In this document: positions 54,380-61,967 of the stretch, in pieces
How the letters are laid out: the number at the start of each line of letters is the position of its first letter
Numbering within the stretch: position 1 is the first letter of the stretch
Source: Acidobacteriota bacterium
GTDB taxonomy: Bacteria; Acidobacteriota; Terriglobia; Terriglobales; Acidobacteriaceae
NCBI GenBank assembly: GCA_013289795.1
Contig: JABCZH010000005.1
Location: 248,001 to 312,000, forward strand
Reading direction: 5' to 3'
Length of the DNA: 64,000 bases
Notes under the pieces: generated by a model
Database searches by the model: none
The model's input: the letters and a program-made list of their open reading frames with translations, nothing else
Told to the model about the DNA's origin: nothing
Program-made: the position numbers and the translations under genes

Positions 54380-54588
54380 ACTTGCCTTCCGAGGCCGCTA
54401 ATCCTTGGCAGATCTCGCGCAAGCTGTGGGCTCGACCCAATTGACAGAACAGCATGGCCACGAACTGGCCCCAGTAGGTGAACCCACGAGCGTGACGCTC
54501 GGCCTTATGCGTACGAAACTGCCGCCTCAAACTCCACTCGCGAAAACACCTGCAACAACTGGCTGAAAATGCTGCATACTCGATTCAT
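54380..54588 (-). mobile_element. remnant of an IS4-type (DUF4372) transposase gene
   Basis: From ATG 54588 the minus strand reads MNRVCSIFSQLLQVFSRVEF then EAAV. After a frameshift it reads HKAERHARGFTYWGQFVAML and FCQLGRAHSLREICQGLAAS, the conserved N-terminal DUF4372 domain of a common IS4-family transposase. The reading loses family character after AASEGKSK, near 54385, and no DDE catalytic domain follows. The remnant lies between the YceI-TPR gene's 3' end and the second winged-helix/TPR gene. Confidence 0.75.
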
Positions 54589-54597
54589 GGTGGTCCC

Positions 54598-55632
54598 CTA
54601 TCGGACCGGCGGCCATAGCACGGCTGCTCGACCACACCTTGCGCCGCTGGTGAATCCGATCGTAGTGGGCCGCAGTCTGCGAAGGCTCTCGATGGCACTG
54701 GTATCTCCAGGGTCGAGAGCTAGGGACTTCTTGAAACTCTCGGTGGCATTTTCGTTGTCCCCGACCGCTAGATACGCGTCTCCCAAAGTGTCGAAGATCG
54801 CTGCGGCCTCCTTTGGAAACATCTCCGCATTCAGCTTGAGAATCTCCAACGCTTCCTTGTTCTTTCCATGCTGCAGAAGCTTCCGGCCCACCAGATTGAG
54901 CTGGCCGGAGCCGAAGGCATAAGCATCTGGCTCATGCTGTTTCAACTCCTTGTATTGGCGAAGTGCAGCCTCCAGTCCCTCGCTGCCGATGGCGTCGTAA
55001 ACCACGGCTCCAATCGACTTCTTGCCTTGCGGTGCCTGGAAGTTCCACCGATCAAAATTGGGGTTCTGTGCTGTGATGCGCAGTTCGATTTCTACCTCGT
55101 CGCTGATCGCGTTGTTCCAGAAGGTGGGACCGATCACCCCATAGTCCTTCCGTTGCAACTTAAGCCGTCCCTCAAAACCGATGCGGGTGTTGTGCCAAGG
55201 GTCGGGCGTCTTATGCTGCCGCCACACTAAAGGAATGACGACATCGCGCGTCACGTCGCGGATCGTGAGCGTCCCGGTCATGACGTAGTCGTTGCCTTGC
55301 CTCTGGATGGATTTGCTTTGAAATCTGATCGTCGGGTACTTGTTGGCATCGAAGAAGTTTGGACCTCTGAGATCGCTGTCACGATCCGAATTGCCAGTAT
55401 CGATGCTAGACGTTTTGATGATTGCTGTGACGGACGACTGGGTGAGATCGGCTTCATCGTAGCTGATGGTTCCGTCGAAGTCGGGAAATCTGCCATCCAC
55501 GTCCGCCACACCAGCTAAAGTGACCGTAAACCCAATCTTTGAGTGGCCCGAATCCACCGGAAACTTCTCGGCCGCAAAGCTTACGGTCGCAACCAATGAC
55601 AGCAACCAAACGATCGTTAGAAGCCGAAGCAT
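54598..55632 (-). CDS. YceI-family protein fused to C-terminal TPRs
   Basis: 344 residues from ATG 55632, preceded by GGAGG at seven bases. A signal peptide is present (LLTIVWLLSLVATVSFAAEK). Residues about 22-185 are a YceI lipocalin-like barrel: FPVDSGHSKIGFTVTLAGVA, VDGRFPDFDGTISYDEADL, DSDLRGPNFFDANKYPTIRF, TGTLTIRDVTRDVVIPL. YceI proteins bind polyisoprenoids or similar amphiphiles. Residues about 210-320 are TPR-like (HGKNKEALEILKLNAEMFPK, DTLGDAYLAVGDNENATESF). The last 20 residues (TIGFTSGARCGRAAVLWPPV) do not fit a TPR and abut the transposase remnant, so the true C-terminus may have been replaced by IS-derived sequence. Confidence 0.82.
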   Translation of the reverse strand: MLRLLTIVWLLSLVATVSFAAEKFPVDSGHSKIGFTVTLAGVADVDGRFPDFDGTISYDEADLTQSSVTAIIKTSSIDTGNSDRDSDLRGPNFFDANKYPTIRFQSKSIQRQGNDYVMTGTLTIRDVTRDVVIPLVWRQHKTPDPWHNTRIGFEGRLKLQRKDYGVIGPTFWNNAISDEVEIELRITAQNPNFDRWNFQAPQGKKSIGAVVYDAIGSEGLEAALRQYKELKQHEPDAYAFGSGQLNLVGRKLLQHGKNKEALEILKLNAEMFPKEAAAIFDTLGDAYLAVGDNENATESFKKSLALDPGDTSAIESLRRLRPTTIGFTSGARCGRAAVLWPPVR

Positions 55633-55833
55633 AAACAACCTCCATGAAGCTATACAGATAGTGGTGCTCCACCTATTGCCAAACCGCGAAGGTCAAAAAA
55701 ACGAGCAGCTACGCCCTCTTTCTGTTTAGGCTGTACAGAGTGCCTGCTGGATCAGCGGTCAGGCTTCCGTAACAAAAATTCTGTGCGTGCCCCTGTGTTG
55801 CATGCAAATCTTGCGACGGTATTCTTGATACGT

Positions 55834-58266
55834 CTACTCGTACCGCAGCGCCACCATGGGATCGATCTTCGTGGCACGGCGGGCCGGAACCAAACAAGCA
55901 GCCAGGACTACCACCGCGATCAGAACAGCCACGGTGGCGAATACCCACGGATCGTTCGGGTTCACGCCAAACAACAAGTCTGTCAATAGATGCACCGCGC
56001 CCACTGCCGCCAGCAAACCGACGACGATGCCGATTGCAGCTAAACCCAATCCCTGGTTTAGCAACATGTGCAGGATTTGGACAGGTCGGGCGCCCAGAGC
56101 CATACGGACGCCAATCTCACGTGTGCGCTGGGCGACCAGATAAGAAAGGACGCCGTAGATGCCAATGGCCGAAAGCAGCACAGCCAGCCCGGCAAATGCA
56201 CCAATCAGGAGTGCCGGAAAACGACGCACAAATACGGACGGTGAATCCGCGATGATCTTCTTGACCGTTACTGCCGAGTTCACTACGACGTCAGGGTCAA
56301 GTCTGGCGACTTCTGTTCTTATCGCGGTGGTCAGGTTCTGAGGATCGAGGTTGGAGCGAACCACTAGTGTCAGATTGGTGTCGTTACTTTGCAAACTGGG
56401 ACTGTAGACAACGGACGTCGTTTTCTGATCCAGCGATCCTAACTTCTCGTCGCCCACGACCCCGACGATTTCCGTGATCAACGGAGGGGTCATAAAACTG
56501 AAGACCAGCCGTTTGCCAACTGCGTCTTCTCCAGGAAAGGTTTTATCTGCCAAGGTCTTATTGATAAGGAGACGCGGAGGTGCATCTGCCCGATCTTGAT
56601 CGTTGAAGAATCGCCCGCGCAGGAGCGGGATTTCCATCACGTGAAAGTAGCCGGAGCTGACGTCGCGGGTATTGGCTTCGGGGTGCTGTCCGGGCGGAAG
56701 TGCGGGCCTTCCTTCGACGGTAAAGCTCAGCGTGTTACCCCCTCGGAGCGGGGTAATGTCGATCAAGGCGGCTCCCCTCACGCCTGGCAGGTTTTGCACG
56801 CCGTCGACAAGCTGACGAACCAGATTCTGATTGCGCTGCTGATCGGAGTAGCGGGCCGGCGGCGCAGAGATCTCGACGGTTAGCAAGTTCTCCGCCTGAA
56901 ATCCCGGGTCAACCTGGAGAAGCCGCACCAGACTCTTCATCAGCAGGCCCGCGCTGGTCAGCAGAACTAAAGAAAGGGCGATCTCGCCCACGACCAGCAC
57001 ATTGCGGAGGCGATGCTCTGCGCCTGCGCCAGTTGCGCGAGTGCCTTCCGTGAGTGCGGTCTGCAGATTCAAAGCCGACGCCCGGAGTGCCGGCACGATC
57101 CCAAAGACGATACCTGTGACCAGCGATATGGCCGCCGTGAAGCCGAGGACTGCAAGGTTGAGAGACGATGCACGCAGGTAGGGCGCTTGCGCCAGAAGCT
57201 GTGCGGGAACACACGAAATGATGAACTCCACACCCCAGCGTGCCCCCATTAGCCCCAATCCTCCTCCGAGGAGGGCCAGGATCACCGATTCCGTCAACAC
57301 TTGGCGCAGCAGACGCCAGCGGGTTGCTCCCAACGCCAGCCGCACCGCGATTTCCTTCTGGCGGCCCTGGGCGCGCGCGAGCAGTAGGTTTGCCACGTTT
57401 ACGCATGCGATCAGCAGCACCAGTCCGACCGCGCCTAGGAGCGCCAGCAACACCGGCTGCACCGGGCCGACTATCTCCTCTTGCAGAGGAACGACACGGA
57501 TGCCGCCACCCGTATTGGCGTCTGGATACTCCGCGGCGAGCCGTTGGGCTAGGCGCGTCATCTCAGCCTGAGCCTGCTCGATGGTCACGTCGGGACGGAG
57601 CCGGCCGATTACGTTCTCCCAATGACGCGTGCGTCGGCTGATCTCGTCCGGATTGGGATTCAGTGGCACCCAGAGTTGCGCGCTGCCTCGCTTGGCAAAC
57701 TGGAACTCGCGAGGAAGAACACCGACAACGGCATACGCCTCACCATCGAGAGTAAGCGCTTGCCCGATGACGCCGGCATCGCCACCGAACTGGGCCTGCC
57801 ACAGGCCATAGGTAAGGAGCACAACCCGGGCAGCGCTTGGATCATCTTCTCCAGCACGAAATGATCGCCCAAGGACTGGCGATACCCCGAGTAGGTCAAA
57901 GAAATTTGCGGTGACACGCCCGGCAAACAGTCTTTGCGGAGTACCGTGGCCGGTTAGAGAAAAATTCTTCCCGGTGTATCCGGCCAAACCCGAGAACACG
58001 TGGTTCGAAGCCCGCCACTCCGCAAGGTTCGGATACGAAGCTTCCATCTGGGTGAACTCGTGTTGGGGCCGCGTCTCCCAAAGGTGCACCAGACCAGCGG
58101 CAGAGCGATAAGGCAAAGCGTGAAACAGTGCCGCACCAATCATGCTGACGATTGCCGTATTGGCGCCAATCCCCAAGGCGAGAGTAATCACGGCGACAGC
58201 CGCGAACCCCGGGCTCTTGATTAGCATGCGCCAGCCGTAGCGAATATCTTGGACCAAGGTTTCCAT
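55834..58266 (-). CDS. MacB-like orphan permease (ADOP), copy 1
   Basis: 810 residues from ATG 58266, which overlaps the stop of copy 2 as TGATG; the genes are translationally coupled. The N-terminus has the acidobacterial signature DIRYGWRMLIKSPGFAAVAV and [11 protein letters not shown], followed by a MacB-type periplasmic core (NFFDLLGVSPVLGRSF, GEAYAVVGVLPREFQF). Two FtsX domains follow: LLIACVNVANLLLARAQGRQ with EIAVRLALGATRWRLLRQVL in the middle, and LSAIGIYGVLSYLVAQRTRE with IGVRMALGARPVQILHMLL near the end. The protein is thus a duplicated permease without an ATPase gene nearby. The class is thought to export small molecules or peptides, or to transmit force across the envelope, but individual functions are unknown. 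Confidence 0.9.
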   Translation of the reverse strand: METLVQDIRYGWRMLIKSPGFAAVAVITLALGIGANTAIVSMIGAALFHALPYRSAAGLVHLWETRPQHEFTQMEASYPNLAEWRASNHVFSGLAGYTGKNFSLTGHGTPQRLFAGRVTANFFDLLGVSPVLGRSFRAGEDDPSAARVVLLTYGLWQAQFGGDAGVIGQALTLDGEAYAVVGVLPREFQFAKRGSAQLWVPLNPNPDEISRRTRHWENVIGRLRPDVTIEQAQAEMTRLAQRLAAEYPDANTGGGIRVVPLQEEIVGPVQPVLLALLGAVGLVLLIACVNVANLLLARAQGRQKEIAVRLALGATRWRLLRQVLTESVILALLGGGLGLMGARWGVEFIISCVPAQLLAQAPYLRASSLNLAVLGFTAAISLVTGIVFGIVPALRASALNLQTALTEGTRATGAGAEHRLRNVLVVGEIALSLVLLTSAGLLMKSLVRLLQVDPGFQAENLLTVEISAPPARYSDQQRNQNLVRQLVDGVQNLPGVRGAALIDITPLRGGNTLSFTVEGRPALPPGQHPEANTRDVSSGYFHVMEIPLLRGRFFNDQDRADAPPRLLINKTLADKTFPGEDAVGKRLVFSFMTPPLITEIVGVVGDEKLGSLDQKTTSVVYSPSLQSNDTNLTLVVRSNLDPQNLTTAIRTEVARLDPDVVVNSAVTVKKIIADSPSVFVRRFPALLIGAFAGLAVLLSAIGIYGVLSYLVAQRTREIGVRMALGARPVQILHMLLNQGLGLAAIGIVVGLLAAVGAVHLLTDLLFGVNPNDPWVFATVAVLIAVVVLAACLVPARRATKIDPMVALRYE

Positions 58267-60692
58267 CACTCGTCCCTCAGCGCGACCATGGGATCGACCT
58301 TTGCCGCGCGCCGCGCCGGAATGTAACTAGCGATCAATGCAACGCCGCTCAAGCCCGCAGCAACAGCTATGAATGTGATCGGATCGTTCGGCCGAACCCC
58401 ATAGAGCAGACCTGACATCAGCCGCGTAACCGCAAGCGCACCAATCAGTCCTGCAACGACTCCGACAGTGGCAAGAATTCCTCCCTGCCCAACCACCATC
58501 CTGATAACTTGCACAGGTTGCGCGCCCAGCGCCATGCGGATGCCAATCTCCTGAGTGCGCCGCGAAACCGAATAACTCATGACGCCATAAATGCCCACCC
58601 CAGCAAGCGTCAGGGCGACTGCCGCGAAAGTCGCCAGAAGTAGAAGATAGAAACGTGGCTCAGCTGTGGCTTCTCCTACCACCTGATCCATGGTTTGAAC
58701 TTCCGACAGCGCAACGTTTTTATCGAGCGACCCGACCATGCCTCGAATCACCGGCACCAAAGCCGCCGGATTGCTGCTGCGAACTACCAAGGTTAAATAC
58801 GCAAATTGGGATGCCGGGTTTTCGAGATAGTCACGGTTCTGCAGGTAAGGCAAAAATACCTCTTCTTCCTGCGCTGCTGTCCACTCGGCCCGCAGCGTGT
58901 TCTTCGCAACTCCCACCACGGTCACCCACTTCGGGCCTTTCTTGAGGTCGTCGAAGGTGAAGTGTTTCCCGATCGCATCTTCATTGGGCCAATAACGCCG
59001 TGCGAAAAACTCATTCACGACAACCACGCCAGGCGCAGTCAACGCGTCGTAGTCGCTGATGTCGCGGCCATTAAGCAACGGTATGTTCATAGTCCTGAAG
59101 TAGCCTGGAAGAACCACGCGATAGGCCGCGGTCGGGGTTTCGCTGGGAAGAGGTATGGGCTGACCGTCAACATGAAATGGCCAGCCCCAGATGTCACCCC
59201 CCAAGGGCAGATGGTTGATGGCGCTGGCCGACTGAACGCCGGGTACTTGCGAAATTCGCTCCACCAGTTCCTGATAGAAACGCGGACGTTCTCCCGGTGC
59301 CGCTTCTTTCGTGCCGCTTACCGATACCACCACCGACAACAAATTGCGAGGATTGAACCCCGGATCGATGTTCTGCATTGCGAAAAAGCTGCGAATCATC
59401 AATCCCGCTCCGACCAGTAACACCAGCGCAAACGCAAACTCGGATGCAACCAGCAGGCTACGTAAGCGATTGTGGCGAATGCCTTCACTCGACCCGCGAC
59501 CGCCTTCTTTCAGAGTGTTACTGAGGTTTGGAGCCGATGCCCGCAAAGCTGGTGCCAGTCCGAATGCCAGGCCGGAAACAAGAGTTATTCCCAGCACGAA
59601 CATGAACACATGCGAATCCAGCGTGACAGTCTCGACTCGGGGAAGATCGGCTGGACTCATCGCCACCAGGGCTCGGATGCCCCAGAACGAGAGCAGCAGG
59701 CCGGAGCCGCTGCCGACCAGGGCCAGACACAAGCTCTCAGTCAAGAACTGCTGAATCACGCGGGCACGCGCGGCGCCCAGTGCTGTCCGAATGGCAATTT
59801 CTTTGTGTCGCGCGGCAGAACGCGCCAGCAGCATGTGAGCGACGTTAGCGCAGGCAATCAGCAACACGAATCCGACCGCGATCAGCAGCACCAGCAATGC
59901 AGGACGAACATTGCCGACGACTTTCTCTTTCAACGAAAGAACTCTTATATTGTCATTTGTGCCGGGATAGGCCTGCTCGAGGCGGGCCGTAATCGTCGCC
60001 ATCTCAGCCTGCGCCTGTGCCAAGCTGACACCTGGCCTAAGTCGAGCGAAGATGCGAAGGCTCCTGCCATGCCGGTCCTCGATCCTGTCGCCCAGAGCCA
60101 ATGGCGCCCATAACTGAGCTCTCGTTGCCCAGAAAGGCGTGAACTTGAAGCCGCGGGGCATGACTCCGATAACGGAGTAGGTTTCACCATTCAAGGTGAT
60201 GGACTGGCCAATGACCTGAGCATTGCCGGCAAAGTGGCTCTGCCAGAACTCATAGCCGATGACCGCTTCGTGCTCTCTCCCGGGCTCTTGCTCTTGCGGT
60301 GTGAAGAATCGCCCCAGGATCGGCTGCACTCCCAGCATGGGAAGAACTTCGGAGGTAATACGCAGCGCCCAAAGTTTTTCAGCGTTGCCAGTCCCGCTAA
60401 CATTAGGAGTCCAGTACTCCGCAGCACCCATACTTTCGAAACTATGGTTTTGTTTTTGCCAGTCGAAGAGATTCGCCGGTGCCACGGGGTTGCGGCCGTC
60501 GTGCAGAATCACGGTGAGCCGGTCGGAATTCTTATAGGGCAAAGGTCGCAGGAGGACAGCGTTGATCACGCTAAAAATCGCAGTGTTGGCGCCGATTCCC
60601 AGGGCAAGGGTAATTACGGCAACAGCAGTGAATCCCGGCGACTTTACTAGCATGTGACAGCCATAGCGAATATCTTGAATCAGGGTCTCCAT
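58266..60692 (-). CDS. MacB-like orphan permease (ADOP), copy 2
   Basis: 808 residues from ATG 60692, preceded by GGAG. It has the same architecture as copy 1: [80 protein letters not shown] with [20 protein letters not shown], then [20 protein letters not shown] with [15 protein letters not shown] and a final [17 protein letters not shown]. It is the first gene of the two-permease operon. A 335-base upstream region contains an inverted repeat at 60832-60847, and a 50-codon gene lies further upstream on the same strand. No ATPase partner is found in the window. Confidence 0.9.
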   Translation of the reverse strand: METLIQDIRYGCHMLVKSPGFTAVAVITLALGIGANTAIFSVINAVLLRPLPYKNSDRLTVILHDGRNPVAPANLFDWQKQNHSFESMGAAEYWTPNVSGTGNAEKLWALRITSEVLPMLGVQPILGRFFTPQEQEPGREHEAVIGYEFWQSHFAGNAQVIGQSITLNGETYSVIGVMPRGFKFTPFWATRAQLWAPLALGDRIEDRHGRSLRIFARLRPGVSLAQAQAEMATITARLEQAYPGTNDNIRVLSLKEKVVGNVRPALLVLLIAVGFVLLIACANVAHMLLARSAARHKEIAIRTALGAARARVIQQFLTESLCLALVGSGSGLLLSFWGIRALVAMSPADLPRVETVTLDSHVFMFVLGITLVSGLAFGLAPALRASAPNLSNTLKEGGRGSSEGIRHNRLRSLLVASEFAFALVLLVGAGLMIRSFFAMQNIDPGFNPRNLLSVVVSVSGTKEAAPGERPRFYQELVERISQVPGVQSASAINHLPLGGDIWGWPFHVDGQPIPLPSETPTAAYRVVLPGYFRTMNIPLLNGRDISDYDALTAPGVVVVNEFFARRYWPNEDAIGKHFTFDDLKKGPKWVTVVGVAKNTLRAEWTAAQEEEVFLPYLQNRDYLENPASQFAYLTLVVRSSNPAALVPVIRGMVGSLDKNVALSEVQTMDQVVGEATAEPRFYLLLLATFAAVALTLAGVGIYGVMSYSVSRRTQEIGIRMALGAQPVQVIRMVVGQGGILATVGVVAGLIGALAVTRLMSGLLYGVRPNDPITFIAVAAGLSGVALIASYIPARRAAKVDPMVALRDE

Positions 60693-60831
60693 TGGCGCGT
60701 CTCCAGCGACACAGTCCGATCACAACGGGCGCTGCAATTGCTGTTCCCGCAGCCCCATCGGTCAACTCATACATTTGACGGGAGAGTACATTCTTGGTTA
60801 TGGATCATCGTGTCCGATCGCGCGAATCCGA

Positions 60832-60847
60832 TGTCCAATACCGGACA
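60832..60847. promoter_or_regulatory. inverted repeat TGTCC-N6-GGACA upstream of the permease operon
   Basis: A perfect 5-bp dyad with a six-base spacer lies 140 bases before the start of the copy 2 permease gene. A related half-site TGTCCGAT is at 60811-60818. It may be an operator; the regulator is not identified. The rest of 60693-61027 shows no gene. Confidence 0.35.
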
Positions 60848-61027
60848 GTTCCGGAGTGGTACGAACAACGTCTCAACCAACTCGCACACTGCCCGCGATG
60901 GAACCAAGCGAGCTTTACCGTGATCTCGATAAGATTCGGGGTTGACGAGTCTCTTCCCCTATAAGATCATCGTTCCTTTTGTCAGTTCAATTCGAGTTAT
61001 TGATAGGGACACCCGAAAACCCGCGAT

Positions 61028-61180
61028 CTAGTTTTGGCGAACGACAGGTTTCAGCCGTTGCTCTTGAGCATCGAGCAGGTCCTTGAATTCACGGACAAGC
61101 CTAACCATCTGGGTGTAGTTTTTCTCTACCGCGATCTGCATGCACAATTCATGCATCCGCCGTTGCTCCTTGTCGGTCAT
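61028..61180 (-). CDS. small 50-aa hydrophilic helical protein
   Basis: Found by translating the minus strand by hand: ATG 61180 to TAG 61028-61030. It begins MTDKEQRRMHELCMQIAVEK, continues with a helical stretch YTQMVRLVREFKDLLDA and ends EQRLKPVVRQN. Charged helical peptides of this length, with an LxxLxxEFxxLLD-like core, are familiar as small unnamed genes in Acidobacteria genomes. It lies 335 bases upstream of the permease operon on the same strand. The coding pattern is convincing, although the ribosome-binding site is weak. Function unknown. Confidence 0.6.
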   Translation of the reverse strand: MTDKEQRRMHELCMQIAVEKNYTQMVRLVREFKDLLDAQEQRLKPVVRQN

Positions 61181-61200
61181 CGCCACCCTAGAATGGAGAC

Positions 61201-61233
61201 CCTATACCCACAACAGGGCATACCCGTTGTCAA
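61201..61233 (-). promoter_or_regulatory. possible promoter of the 50-aa gene
   Basis: On the minus strand TTGACA (61233-61228) is followed after 17 bases by TGGGTA and an overlapping GGTATA. ATACCC occurs twice as a direct repeat in the spacer region on the plus strand (61204-61209 and 61220-61225). The -35 is perfect; the -10 is poor. Confidence 0.35.
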
Positions 61234-61967
61234 ATTGCGCTCCTGGTCACTTTGCCTAGACGGCACAAATGAGTCAATACTTCCGGCCTCGTTTTTCTCT
61301 CACCATTAGCTCATTTCGCCATCACCAAACCGCCGAATGGTCGTGACAAAAGGTGACGACGATTTAACCGCCTGTCCCTAGCAAGAACTCGATCATGCTG
61401 AAAGAGAGGGTGACCTTCTAAGGGGAGCGGACTCGCAGGGCCTGAATCTTTGTCCAGACTGCAGGGACGGTCAGTTCATCGGCATTGCGATTGCTTCGAA
61501 AGGCATGCTTGTCCGTTTAGAGATCGAGCATATGAAAGAGCGAGGCGGAGGCTCAGGCGGCTCGTCGGTAGTATCGCGGTGTTGAAGTCCGTCCACCTGG
61601 GGCAACCCCACAACTCGACCGAGTTCACGCGATTGGATGGTGCGTGGGAGACCGGATCGAGTAAACCCGGACTCATAGACCCAGTGGATTGGTGGTTACC
61701 TGTTCGCTTGTGGACATCAAAGGCCAGGCGGTGGACACCTTTGAACACTCTGGTCCGACGGCGGCATTCTCTTGCCCCGTCCAGTCAAGGGGTTACGCGT
61801 TGCATCGGTTGGTAATAGTCTTGCACGGAGAGAATCGCATGCCTGGTGAGGAATAGCCTTACTGAGGTTCCTCACGACTCAGGCTCGTGACCGTGGCAAG
61901 GGATTGAATCAGTGCTCACCTCCTGCTTCAGTCCGTCCATGTAGCAATCACTGACGGAGATTCGCCT
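61234..61967. other. long intergenic region between divergent permease loci
   Basis: About 730 bases. No gene is supported. One short frame (61382-61585) reads GLNLCPDCRDGQFIGIAIAS but lacks a start codon and ribosome-binding site. The promoter of the third permease must lie at the right end. Confidence 0.35.

Noticed and set aside
61382-61585. A short frame with CPDCRDGQF resembling a zinc ribbon
   Set aside because: It has no start codon or ribosome-binding site and ends in low-complexity Gly/Ser sequence.
61450-61815. A 121-codon plus-strand frame upstream of the third permease
   Set aside because: Composition is Arg/Trp-rich and shows no domain, signal or ribosome-binding site; most likely chance in GC-rich DNA.
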